The notes under the pieces are model-generated. The model was not told the DNA's origin. It made no database searches and saw nothing but the letters and a program-made list of their open reading frames with translations. A DNA stretch of 64,000 bases from Narthecium ossifragum (taxonomy: Eukaryota > Streptophyta > Magnoliopsida > Dioscoreales > Nartheciaceae). The position numbers were made by a program, and so were the translations under genes. The stretch spans positions 19,003,897 through 19,067,896 of the forward strand of contig OY986975.1 in the NCBI GenBank assembly GCA_963920575.1, given 5' to 3'. How positions within the stretch are numbered: the first letter of the stretch is position 1; each line of letters opens with the position of its first letter. Shown in pieces: positions 45,283-57,902 of this stretch.

Positions 45283-48200
45283 ACAACATGAGGTTTCACT
45301 GTTTTTCACATCACTCCATATATCATCATAACATGTAATCCGAGTGTGCCGACAGTTACAGTGTTTTTGAAGGTTACTCAAGTATGTATACAATGGCAGT
45401 GAAGTTATGATGAGTTAAACTAGAGATGTGAACTGGAGACGAAAGGATGTAAAGATATCTTCTGCGAAGAACATGTGCAACTTGTATGAACAAAAGATTC
45501 CTTCCAAAGGAAAATTCCTCCAGATACTTAGTTACCTGTAAGCGCCCTTTCTAAAACTTTATATCCACTGTAATATTAGCCTTCTTGAGCTGTAACTTTG
45601 GGGCCGAGTAGTGAAATTAGGTATTTGATTGAGATGAATCTTGGTTCTCCTCAAGCCGGGGAACAGACTTTCTCTGGAAACAAATGGGGGAAAGCATTAG
45701 CTATGAGTCGGATATATCTCAGCAGTGTCATGTTTGGAAAATGCTGAATTTCAGATAGGAAAGAAGAAGAATTTTTCATGTGGTACATGAAAATGGATAC
45801 CTTGTCTAAAGCTACTGCAACAAAGTCGGTCATCATCAACATACGTTGCGTTGACCCCCATCATCCACGAACCCACTGAAACATCGTCATGTGCATAAGT
45901 CTGTAGAGATACACTGCACATTGGAGAACAAAGTTAAAACCAGCCTTATAAACAAAAGTGAGTTTACTACACTAGTAATATCCATGTCTTAAGTAGTTGT
46001 CAGAATTCCGCTCTGTAAATAGAATGCCATAGAAGGCTAGAACCTCGCCTATTTTCATAGGTTAACATAGTAGGTTTCATATATTTACTCAATGACCATT
46101 AGGTGAACTCATCAACATAGAACTTAAATAAGCAATTTAAACAAGGTTTTCTGGTCTTTGTAAGTACCAACGAGTTCTGTGAGGTAATAAAGTAGTTATC
46201 ATGGTCATTCTTCAATTGTAAAATGAAGATACTTCCAGGGTCAACAAATGCTAAATGATAACCTGTTTATGTTGATGTAACGAGCCAAGCCTCTTGATAA
46301 AATCATCAACGAACCAGAAGCATGCCGAAAGTACCTGCAAGCCAAATTGGGAGGATGTTATCTTCTATTAGCTATACTATGAGAAATTCTTGCACCAAAT
46401 GGTTTGATCCTTTTAAGAAACAAGCAGTTGCCAATTGCAGTAGATTACAGAGGTGACTTAAAAATAGTGAAAGGCATTTAATGGATCACTATGACCCATT
46501 TCTGTCACAAGGACGAGTTATGACCAACCATTTAAACCTAAAGCAATGTGAGTAGAAGTTAAATCTATCTTGCTGCAACCACATGCGGGTTAGGTTCACG
46601 GCCCTCTCAAACCATCTAAACAGAACAAATAATTATAGTCTCTAGTGTTAACTAGATCATACAATCATCATCTTAAAAAGGTGGAGTCTTAGTGGTAACC
46701 CCAACTCCGATGGACATCAGAGAGATTAGTACTTTTTAAATAATCACTTGAGAAGTAAGCAGTTATTGCATATGCTAGAAGTGCTAAATATTGATGAAAA
46801 TGGAGAACAAAACAGGTATAAGCCTATAAATCTCCAACTTCCACATTGCATGATCTAAGAGAAGATTTGTCAGGTCATATCTGACTTCGACAGTGATAAT
46901 CGACCAATTACAAATGACAAGGTCAGTTCATAATAACTAATTATTTATAGAGTTGTTATTTAAGACATTACCATTTATTTCTGATTAGAGGTCTAGTTAA
47001 TGCTGCCTGACTCATGTATTAACTTGTCTGGAAAAGTAACTAGCTTAATTAATCACCAAAAACTGATAGATAAAAGCTTCATTTCCAATACTAGCTCAAT
47101 CAAAATAAAAGAAATTAGCAATATCATAATCAAATGAGATCAACAGCATATACTTAAAATCTCAAATATAGGCAAGGTTGCATCAACAGAGAAAATAATT
47201 TCAGGGTACCCACGTTTTCCCATCTCCAAATTTCCACCACTCAGGCTCATACCATTGCTTTCCCCTGAAAATTTTAAAATGAAAAAATGTGTCAGAATGT
47301 CCTCTTTGCAAACATTTAATTTCTATCCAGATGCTGCTCAGTCCAACAGTCATTTAATTCTATGACCAAAAGCTGCTTATTCAGTGCAATAGGTGCATTT
47401 GTTTGTTTCATAAAAAGATGTGCCCATGCAGAAGTTAAAATATCCATGCTAGTAACATTCAATATGCTTTATTACACCTTTTAAATCCAATAAAAGCTTC
47501 CGTCTAGCATCTCAAGCTAATAATTTGTTTTAGTCTGGGGGTCTTAAGAATCATTTAAAAAGTGCTGGACAAATTCCAGGAGGATTTAACCTTCATACTA
47601 AATAGCTGTGTCATGACAGCAAAAGCAATTAGAGTGCAGCTATTGATATTACTGTTTGCACTTTGCACATGAAAATTGCAATCAGATTGATAGTCACCAA
47701 AGGAGACCCAATGCTGTACAGACAAAGGACGCAAGGATTTAACACAACACTAGAGATGTATTTTTCGGGATTCAATGAACAGTAGTAATCTTTACAAGGT
47801 TAGTCATACACGAACAACATGTAGGCGCTATCAACAGGAAAGGTGAGCAGCTAAGATCTGACTCCATGAAACAACTACATTATCGAAGCCAACAGGTCTA
47901 ACTATCTAACTCGGGAGCAAGAAGTTACTCTTCAGATATTACAGAACCAGATTTCATGCAGCCCATGTAAGTGTCATTTCGCCCACGATGGCTCTCAAGA
48001 ATCTCAATTAACCCACCTGACAAGAACAAATGCAGAGATTTTACAGTTTGCAACTGATTGCAAATGCAGAAATTTTAATGCAATCTTGATTTGAACAGAG
48101 AAGTAAAAGGCAAGCGTTTTACCCAGGTCAAGGTTGATATTATCATCAACCTTAACATAAAAATCTGCATCCCATGTTTTGACTGCAGTGCTGAAAAAGT

Positions 48201-48711
48201 ATTTTGCTTTCTTGGGTAACTCTTCTTGAGCCTCTTCATGACCATCCTACGAAACAGAAAAGATACCACAAAAAGCAACAAAGTTGTAATTCATGAAGTA
48301 ACCATCAGCCTAGATAACATCAAATAATGACTTGCAACTGTGTATACGAAGGTCATCAAACATTTGCAGATTTGTGAATAGAGGTTTTAAGAGATGTTCA
48401 AAATTTCATGCATTGCACAGAAATGAACTTGTTGGCAAATAATCTCATATGAGCAAAAGAATCACTGTTTAAGGAACTGACTTCATCCTGATATTCAAGA
48501 TGCAATGAGATCATTCACAGATAGATCATCTCTCTGTAAACTACAAAAGCTGAATGTCTGAAGTGATTTTGCTTTATAATCACAAAATAAAGAATTCAAG
48601 TTGTTGAGAAGAAAAATGGTAGATAGAACATTCGATGCACCTCGCTTAAGGCAAAACAGTTTCACAAACAAAGCATCTTATTAAGAGGTATGAGCAGCTT
48701 AAAAGTGTTTA
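45283..48711 (-). repeat. Source copy of the segmental duplication
   Basis: Same sequence as 17868-21274, in the same orientation about 27 kb apart. This copy is continuous with the rest of a full gene, so it is taken as the source. Confidence 0.9.
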
Positions 48712-51512
48712 ACTTGTGACAAGCATAGTAGCTTAGGTGGCCAATTCATTTGATATGACCAGACCAATTTGATAATTAAGATACAGGAAAAGAAACATTC
48801 ATTACACAGCTAACTGAAATGAGATGGCCTCCACTTGAGTTAAAAACAAGCCCAATTTGTATGGTTTTCCGCAATAGACAACCCTAGGACTAAATTGGAG
48901 AAAAAAAAAATTTCCAAGGAAACAAGTTCTAAAATACAACTGTAAAAATAAAGGGGTTGTAAAAAATATTAGCACATTACATTTGACATGGCATATATTA
49001 CTCCATGATAGTGGCAACTCTCTTTTGGCAGCAAAACCTTATATTTCTTTTGTGGTTAGTTATGTGGAAAACATGGTCAGCCTCAAAACTCAAGGAGAAA
49101 ATACATGCTTACAACTGTAGAACTACTTGCCTAACTGCTGGAAAGAGAGAAGTATTAACTATTAACTATTAACTATTAAGCATACAATGACAAGGCACTT
49201 CATTAAAATTAAAGAAAGCATAACTCACAAGAATCAAGAAATCCTTAGTCCGGCGATTTTCATCATCAATGTTACGATCCAAGCTATCACCACGGTTAGC
49301 ACTGCAAAACAAATAATTTGATGTTAACTGAAGTTAGAGTAAAGATCCAGAAGTTAGACGGTCGAAATGTACCTGATATAGGTAATCATGCGCTTAAACT
49401 AAAGCTATAGAGGAAACATAAATAGAAAATAAAAGTACGATGAGTTGTGGAAGAACCTCCGACCAATTACAAAACGAATGATGACACCTCTTTCCTCGAG
49501 TTTCTGTAAGGCATCACCTGCACTTAATTATGGATGACACATAAGTTCCAGAATATATATATAGCCTAAATTTATATTCTTATTAAAAAATGCACCACTG
49601 GCCAGATCTGGGATTCTGGATATTACTACCTTAAATAATAACAGATTGTATACTTTGGTGGAAACCTAGTTCAAGTCTGGAAACTAAAAGACCATAGGAA
49701 TTACCCAAATAGATTATGCCATTTCCAAACTCCACGGACTCAATGACTCGGAAGCTCAAAGTTCGGTGTCACGTAACATACCCACTCTAAAGAGAACCAA
49801 GGAAATTGCATCTCATATGATACAATGAAGTACATCCTTCTACAATGCGAGTGGATCAAATACTTTACTCCAAAAGTTATTATCTGAGTTGCAAATGGTT
49901 TCAGCATAGCATTGCTTTTATCCAAGGCACCCTTACATTAAGAATGAAAACTACTGTAACCGATACATGATATGGTGTGACAAGGCAGCAGCATAAACCA
50001 TGAGAACCAAGATAGCTTTGAAGGGTTCTTTACATAGAAAGAAACTAATTCTTTTTTCATTTCAAAGCCCTCATACTCACAGAGAAGGAACCTCAACAAA
50101 AGCGGGTATTCACCATCATTCAACTCCAACGATCAATGCTTAAACAACTAAATGTAGAACACACAGATAAACTAATTAAGAAACTGTAATCAAACTGCAA
50201 TCAGTCATTGTGCAGTATTTTAAGATTACCAACAAGCCAGCATTATTTGGAATTTCCAACCAACCTCTCGGCATCCATGACCCTCTAAATGTGTTTCTCT
50301 TGAGGCGACTCCCGAATCCGGTATAAGCTCCAATAACTGCAAGAAGCTTCCGGCCAGAAGAACTCCTGTTCTGCTGTAAGTATCCCTGGCTCTTCGCCAG
50401 CGTCAACTCCATCTCAGCTTTGACAATTCTCCTCCCTATTTCCCTGTCCACCAAAGACTAATTACCCACTGGAAACAAATTGGCTAAGGTAGGCATGAAT
50501 GGTTCAAACGTCAAACCATGCCATGATCCGGATGTAGTATGAAAACCTACATAGCAAATCGAGGTATGTAAGCATTTCTGTGAACCTATATTTTATATTG
50601 TCCTAGTTTTACTACAGAACAACAATGAGAGTTAGGCTCACTCATAGTGATTTCAGACAACTCAAGATGGGTCATTTTCCTATCCCCTAACGTCAAATTC
50701 TCTTCGAATATATCCAATCTGTGTGTTTATTGCTCCTTTTCTGCATAATGTAGATAGTTCATCACAAATTTAGAATACTACCCATATTCATATTCTTCTT
50801 CGGATCATTCTGCAACATGCAGTGATGCAGATGTTAGGGCTGCTCCCTTTTCATGCCCACTGAAGACCCCATCACTACCAGACATGTAATTGAAAAAGAT
50901 CTTAACCCACAAAATTAGCAAATTCTTAATCAACTGAGACATAACCCATCCCCGTTAGCGAAATCCAGCAGAACCCAATATGAAAAGGCAAGAAAAGAGA
51001 TTACTTGCACCCAAGCTTCATTAGCTTATCCTCCACCGTCAGAACCTTCGGAGTCTGCAACCAATTCAGATCAAAGAGAACCAATCAAAACAAGTATGAG
51101 AGAAACCGATCGCTTTATGTTTCAAAAAGATAAATATCGATTTCCCTCGAGACACATAGGCGCACTCACCTGGCGAGAATTCTGCTGTATAAGACTGGCG
51201 AGCAACATCCGGTTGCCGGCGTCCTGCCACAATCTGGAGATCCACGGAAAGATCAAGAACTCGATGGCAATCATGTAAGACTTAATCTTTCTACATACGG
51301 ATAAAAGGAAGGGATAGATCTGTAGAAGAGGAAAAAGAGATCGATGAGATAGATTAGGACCTTCCGGCGACGTAGAGCCAGGCGAGGCAGGAGAGAAACG
51401 CGAGGACGAGGTGGGTTTTGCTCGATGTGGATTGAGAAGAAGAGGACGAGGAGTTCCCGGATCGCCAACGGCGCTCGTGCTTCATGGCGCTGGCCAGGCT
51501 CTCGCGCTTCAT
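45651..51512 (-). CDS. HPGT: Hydroxyproline O-galactosyltransferase (HPGT2/3-type, GT31)
   Basis: Twelve exons fit with GT-AG borders and consistent phase, giving 349 residues: 51512-51361, 51233-51170, 51054-51005, 50443-50265, 49517-49457, 49301-49229, 48246-48123, 48016-47929, 47264-47214, 46334-46263, 45913-45801 and 45673-45651. The enzyme adds the first galactose to hydroxyproline of arabinogalactan proteins in the secretory pathway. A short cytoplasmic tail is followed by the signal anchor [18 protein letters not shown]. Then come [49 protein letters not shown], the metal-binding DxD-type [46 protein letters not shown] and the ending CCSSFRQEKVCSPA. Length and motifs match Arabidopsis HPGT2/HPGT3 (about 345 residues) better than other B3GALT proteins, chiefly KVDDN(I) and the C-terminal VCS(x)A. 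Confidence 0.92.
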
Positions 51513-51619
51513 AGGTGCCGGAATCGGGAGGCGGGCGGCGTTAGGCGGCGGAGAAGGGGGAGTTACACAGTCGTGAGTTTAAAGAAGGGGCATGGCAGTG
51601 ATGGCGATGGAAATGCAAG

Positions 51620-54600
51620 ACCTCTTTGAACTCGTCTACGAAATCGTTTTAATTTGTTTTTGGGCTTCTTTGCATATACCACCTGTCTTATGTCCATCTT
51701 GCGACCTGAAATCCCTTTTGTGAAGGGTGTTTTAGCAAAATATCCCCTGCCTTTATACTTGTCGTATAGCTCATTGTGATTTGTATCTGGCCCACTCTAT
51801 TATTGGTTTTCTAACATAGAGAATACCTGGGATGCTCTGTTTCTGTTTTCGTAGACACCCCGCGTTTGATACGGGATTAGTTTATTTGGGATAAAAAATT
51901 TTAGAGTTAAAAGAAATGAAAATAAAGTAATAATAATTACTTAGAATAAGAAAAAGTAAAATAATAGTGGTAAATGAAACGAAAATAAATAATTAATTAT
52001 TTAAAATAGAAAAAAATATTTAAAAATAAGTATAAAAATAAGAAGTTATATCAAAAGAGTCCGTAATATTCACAGTAAAAAAACAAGAGTTTACGGCAAA
52101 AAAGCAAGGGTCCTTTTGTCTGAGACCCCTCATACTATGTTCGGCTCCATATCGGCAGAAGTGTTTTCGTAGGATGCTCTCTACCATAATTAGTCATAAT
52201 TAGCATCATTTATGTTACTTGATCAACTACCATTAAGTCTCATTAACCTCTACATTATTTGATCCACTATCATTTAAGTCTCTAAAATTACTCGATGCTA
52301 ATTCTTATAACCGGCTTAAAATAAAAATAGGGCCGTCCTTCCTCCTTCTCGTCGAAGAAAGAAATCGATCGCCTCTTCGGCTCCTTAATTTGTCCCTTCC
52401 GTTCCTCAACGGTCCTTCTTCGCATCCTCAACTAATTGCTGCACAAACTAATTTATGTCGAAGACGAATAGGTATAGGTGGTAGCCAACTTGCGTTTTGG
52501 CTCCGATGATTCACCAGAGAGAATAAAACAAGGAAATTTGAAGAAGCACAAATCCAAATTCGGCTAATATAAATTGATCAACCAATCAAGAATGATTAGG
52601 ATATAATTTCTTGAGTGATATTAAAAAAATGGTTAATTTGATTTGTTACAAAAAAAGAAACCAACAAAAGCCTTTTGCATATGATGAGAGAGATAAAAGA
52701 GGAGACAAAATACAAATACCAATAAAACATGATATTTTCCACAAGAAAAAAGATTTGTGTACGTGACATTTCAGCCATGTACATTGCACATGACTGAGGT
52801 GGTCATGTATTATTGGCTTACGTGATGGGGACCAGTGGATGTGAGTAAATCTGGACCGTTGAATGTGATCATGTACGATGCACATGCCTACGTGGCATGT
52901 ACCCCAATTACTTCTCTTTCCGCAATATCACTACAAGGCAATGGGTTGTGTTCCAGCTTAACTCGAACAAAACAGGCTAAGCTCAAGTTGGAGCTCGAGC
53001 TCGGCTCGACACAAGTATAGGACAAGATCGAGTTCGATTTGCCAGCCTATGAACTTAGCTTCCAAGCCTAGTCGAGTTTAGAATAATAATTTATATTGTA
53101 AATAATACATTATATACATGATAAACCATATTATATAAAAAATTTTACAATAGTTAACTGAATTTAGCTCGCAAGCTTTCAAACAGAGCCTATGCAGTTC
53201 AACAAAACGAGCCTATTTTTGTATTTCAGTTCGGATCGGACGAATTTGAACTAAGCTTAATCGAGCTTGATCCTGAGCCATTCTATTATAGCTTGGCGCG
53301 AATTAGAGCCCTAGTATTAATTGTAAAAGAAAAGAATAATAAAATAAAAGCTTTTGTAAATCAAGCTTTTAATTCTGGCTTAACTAAAACTACTGGCCCA
53401 TATCTGACTGGTCTAGAAAGCTCGAGCCTATAGATACCCGACGTTAGTAAGGTTTAAAGCTAATTTACATATATATGAAATCTTTGAATTGACACAATTA
53501 CCCATAAATTTCTAAATTTTACAAGATTATATCAGAAAAACATAAATAAATAGCATATTTATTCTTATGTTATTTCGTTAAAAATAACTTGACTGTGGTT
53601 AAACACCAATTCAAGCATACGAAATGTCTTAAATACCTGTTGTATTCCAGTTTAAAATCAACCATTATTGTAAGCGCATAAAGTAATTCCATCCACCAGC
53701 TTTAGCCTCAAACGACGTCACGAGGAATATTGGTAATTATTTGATGAAAAAATAACTAGAGGGATACTCATATAAATATTATATATTTTCCGATGCAACC
53801 TTGTAAATTTTAGAAATTCTAAGCTAATTATATAAATTTAAAAGTTTTCAATAGATGGACCCTTGCCACCCAGGTGACATGGCTAACCACTCACCCCACG
53901 CTATCATCTCTCTTTATTTATTTGATTAAAACCCTAACTCATTTGTCACGTCATAAAAACTGATCTTATATAATTTCCTTAAGGATTAAATAATTTGTTT
54001 AGTAAGTGGACCGGGTCTTAAACCTCGAACCCATATGTAACATTCAGCCGTTTAGTCATGGCAACGAAGTGGATGGGGGGGGGGGGACGGTCTCGTCCTG
54101 CTCAACTTGAGGAGCAACCGGATCTGAAGGTGGTCGACGACGAGTCAGAGAGAGTGGGGAGGACTCGTCGAGGTCTTGGAGGATGTCCAAGGCGTTGGTG
54201 GTGCCGCTGATGGGTGGAGCGTCCACCCTCGTCTCCGACTCTCCGGCCAGTAGCCTTGGGCTCTATATTGCTAAAGTGGGCCACCGTCCACAACTCTTGC
54301 TCGAGGCCCAGCCAAAGGTCAGTTGGGCCTGATATCCGCCCAGGCCAACTTTGGAACAGGTGAGTCCCAAGCCCAAAAAATGTGTAAATAATTTCTTTTT
54401 CATATTTACTAAGAATTTATTCTATTTCTTTAATTGACAAAGTTTTAATCCAAGCTTATGGAAAAAGGGATAACCCCAAGCAATAAAATTAAATCTTTTT
54501 TAAGAATATAGTGTCAATACAATAACGTGCATGACCAACCAACAAGTATAATAATTAAATTTTTTTAAGAATATAGTGTCAATACAATAACGTGCATGAC

Positions 54601-55072
54601 CAACCAACAAGTATAATAATTAAATGATTCTTGAAGGTTATGCAATTGAGGCACACATGTTATTTGTAAGCACTCAATTAATGGAAGATGCGTACGTTCA
54701 CATGAGAAAAGGGGCTTTTCATCCTTGGTAAACTTCAACTCCTCTCATTAACTTCAGTTGTATTTATAACAAAGTTCATATATTTTTTTCAAAATTATTG
54801 CAATTTATTTTGTGTGGATTACAAGATCCTATTGGACAGATTCCTCTCGCATCACCGGTAGTCTTTTTAGTATAAATTTGTGGTCTTTTTATATAGAAAC
54901 AAAGAAAAGCAAAGATAGCTCTTCTTTGATTTATGAATAGAACCATTTAGAAGCATTATTATAATTAATTTTATAAAACACAGTGCATTATCTGAGACGG
55001 TTTAGGTTATTTATTTGTGTTTATTTAACTTATATTTAAAAATAGAGAAGGGGGCATTTAGTGATGATATTA
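51620..55072. other. Intergenic, repeats only
   Basis: AT-rich. Near 52930-53290, phrases such as GAGCTCGAGCTCGGCTCG and TTCGATTTGCC look transposon-derived. 54060-54300 is GC-rich with a run of G and no recognised product. 54488-54617 is a tandem duplication listed separately. No gene was supported. Confidence 0.4.
54488..54617 (+). repeat. 65 bp tandem duplication
   Basis: TAAGAATATAGTGTCAATAC and ACGTGCATGACCAACCAAC occur at 65-base offset, nearly identical, with small differences in the flanking T run. Confidence 0.85.
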
Positions 55073-55257
55073 TCCTTATATGAGGCTATGGTTATAAGTG
55101 AAACTTTTGTTATCCTACGTGACGGGAGAATGTCCTAGGTGGAGCCTATGTGGCGCATATGTGGCATGATAATTCTAGGTTGAGAGGGTTTAGTGTGAGG
55201 GAGTTATTGGGTGGTTATTGGGGTGGGATTGGTGATTACCCTGCCACGCACAACTAG
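55073..55257 (+). mobile_element. Helitron-like unit 3
   Basis: It begins TCCTTATATGAGG and ends CCCTGCCACGCACAACTAG before T, resembling units 1 and 2 (shared GGGTTTAGTG, GGGAGTTATTGGG and TTACCCTGCCAC phrases) but diverged. The 3' hairpin is decayed. Confidence 0.45.
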
Positions 55258-55260
55258 TCA

Positions 55261-55453
55261 TCCTTAGATGGCAGGATGATTATAAGTTAAGCACCGTGTT
55301 GTCTTACGTTGCATGAGAATGTCCTAATGAAGCCCATGTGATATGATAATCCTTGTTGAGGGGGTTTAGTAGGAGGGAGTTATTAGTTAGTTATTGGGTG
55401 GTTATTGGGGTGGGATTGGTGGTTACCATGTCAGGTGACAGGGACACCACTAA
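55261..55453 (+). mobile_element. Helitron-like unit 4
   Basis: It begins TCCTTAGATGG three bases after unit 3 ends and finishes GGGACACCACTAA before C. A TGTCAGGTGACA hairpin lies 15-20 bases from the end. Head-to-tail pairing with unit 3 mirrors units 1 and 2. Confidence 0.45.
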
Positions 55454-57100
55454 CATATATATATAGAGGAATTTTAGGGGACAAACTGGTTTTCCCAACT
55501 TAGGGGGGAAAACCATGATCTTGGCCGTCCGATCCGGACGGCCAGAATCAAACCAGTTCTAACTTAACCCCTAACCCACCCCGATCTCTCTCCCTATCGC
55601 ATCCTAACCCACCCCGATCTCTCTCCACTCCACCCCGATCTCTCTCCCGATCCGCTCCACCGCCGCCAGCTATCGCCGCCGCCGACGACGCCTCAATGAC
55701 CGTCCACCTCGAGGCCCTAGCCGCCGCCGCCGTCCACGTCCACCATCGATGCCCTAGCCGTCGCCCTCGTCCTCCCCCATTCTTCGCCGTCGCGCTGCCG
55801 TCGAGCTTCCACGACCGCCGCCCCCGTCCTCCTGACGCCACCTCGTGGACCATCCACCATTGATGCCCTAGCAAAGCCGCCCCCGTCCTCCCCCATTCTT
55901 GCGAGCATCCATGGATTTCTCCATCCTTCGCTTACTCGGATGCACCGAACAAGAAAGGCAAGGCTGCCCCCTTGCAGGTTCTTCCCTCAACCCATTCGCT
56001 TTGATCATCATGGAAAGACCTCTGTTTTTATGTTTCTTTTTTGTATTTGATCAGAAAGATCACTTTTTTATTTTTATTTTGGTTGGATATTCGGTTCTCT
56101 ACTTTTCAAGAATTAAAGCCGAGTAAAGAAGGTGACGGTTGTGTTCTTATGCATTCCTTTGGTTTTAAAAAGCACATTTTTAGTCCCTGATTGTGTTGCA
56201 TGAAATAGTTATCCATGCAACGCGCAATCTCTTTCAAATCACTGTGGTAAGAATTGATGTCCTTAACCCTTCAGAGGCAAAAGACCCACCTACACTTTTT
56301 ATTACTCAAAACGGGAATGGTTCACATGGAGTGCGTAAATGAAAGGATTCATGTGTAAATAACAAAAGTTATCTGTCTATTTCAATAATTGAAACGCATA
56401 ACCTCTGGTGATTACATGTGTTCCATGTGTACAAATGACATTTATCACGCATAAACATGTGTAGATGTCTAAATTCATAGCTTATGTGTGTCTACAAGTT
56501 GACCAATACAAAGCAAATACATAGAAACTTAACTTACATTTGGCTTTTTCTCTTTTTTCTCTCCAATAATGAAGTATCAGCTCTAAACTTGCCTATAAAT
56601 AGCTTTCACAAATTATACCCAAAGTACATATGCATGAGTCTGAGACCAAACCCATGATCAAAATTCATGTGTTCACTCACTAATAACAAAGGCTTTTATT
56701 GGAACTAGGGCAACAGTAATGCATAAGACAGTTTTTTTCCCATCTTTAAAACCTTCAAAAATTGCCGGAACGCTAAACAAGCCATTCACACAAAAAAACT
56801 TTGTCAACCAGCTATTATTTCTTGTACATTCGAAAAGGCGAAGAAAACCTCGTCATTTAACTTACACTATATTTTGTTCGATCTTTCAAACCTTGAAAAT
56901 AAAATGTGACAATGATGAGGCATGAACATGTGCTCAATTCTATTTCAATAAACTTATAAAACCAAATACGGTCGGTTCAGGGAACGCACTTGTGATGAAA
57001 AATTTCTCGAAAAATCATATAAGAGTCCGTTCTTAGAGAGGGAGAGAAGGGCGGCAGGAATTCCGTTGAGGATTTGCCTCAAAAATCAGGACACGAAATG
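55454..57100. other. Intergenic, GC-rich patch with perfect palindrome
   Basis: 55523-55543 contains the near-perfect palindrome GGCCGTCCGATCCGGACGGCC. 55560-55960 is GC-rich, with CACCCCGATCTCTCTCC repeated three times and ATCGATGCCCTAGC-type phrases repeated. It could be a captured exon or a decayed transposon; no product was recognised. The rest is AT-rich without a gene. Confidence 0.4.
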
Positions 57101-57577
57101 CTACTGACCTTCCGTGCTCGTCCTCGTCCGATGAGGTGATGATGCCCTACTGTTCCCACTCGTAACCCTCGAAACGTTGGTTAGGGCATCGGCTGCCCAT
57201 AAATAGGGGTTGCTGGCGAGGTCGATAGAAGATCCGATAGCGCGAGAGAGAGAGACGGGGTCGCCGGTGTTGAAGAGGACCGACTGTATGGAGTCTACGG
57301 TGACAACGTGAGAAGAGAGCGTCGCCAACGACTCCGATAGGAGAAGTGACGTCTGTCTGCGCGGTGGGGAGGGGAGGGGAGGGGAAGGGGGCGAACCAGG
57401 CCGTTCTCGTCGCCGAGTGTCGGAGGGGAGAGAAGCTGCGCTTCTTCTTCTCTGGCTCGGGAGACCAGCATCCGTGAAATGGGTAAAATGGACGTGGCTT
57501 GCGTGGCTTGAGTCTTTCAATGTATTTAAACTTATAATTGATGCCACATGGGATCGGTGTACCGGTGTGAATATCAC
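57101..57577 (-). CDS. Hypothetical first exon of a divergent gene (uncertain)
   Basis: A minus-strand open stretch of about 158 codons ends with a patterned sequence (SESLATLSSHVVTVDSIQSV, SLSRAIGSSIDLASNPYLW) that looks more like protein than the surrounding low-complexity DNA. It lies about 330 bases from the start of the RPAIN gene, pointing away from it, so a shared promoter is possible. I do not recognise the family. The rest of the gene would lie below 57100, where no exon was identified. Confidence 0.25.
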   Translation of the reverse strand: MIFTPVHRSHVASIISLNTLKDSSHASHVHFTHFTDAGLPSQRRRSAASLPSDTRRRERPGSPPSPPLPSPPRRQTSLLLSESLATLSSHVVTVDSIQSVLFNTGDPVSLSRAIGSSIDLASNPYLWAADALTNVSRVTSGNSRASSPHRTRTSTEGQ

Positions 57578-57902
57578 GATTATGGGACGGCAAAGACTCG
57601 GGATCGGATCCGGGTTATCGGATCTTGGAGGTCACGGGTGGTCCTTCGCCGCCTTATATAAGTCCTGGCTCTCGGTTCGGAAGCTCGAATTCTTTGTGGG
57701 GTTCGCAATCAAATCCATTGCAACTTGCATCCAGGGAGGAGAGAAGCGCGGGGAAAGATCAAGTGTTCGCGTCTGCGAATCCATCTCTTTTGTTGATTCC
57801 TCCCCATCTTTTGATGGCTTTGTGATGAAACGGGAGGAGTTGATTGAACTCGGTTAAATTTAGAACACCATTAGGTTTGTTGGATCCTAAGAGGGTTGAG
57901 AT

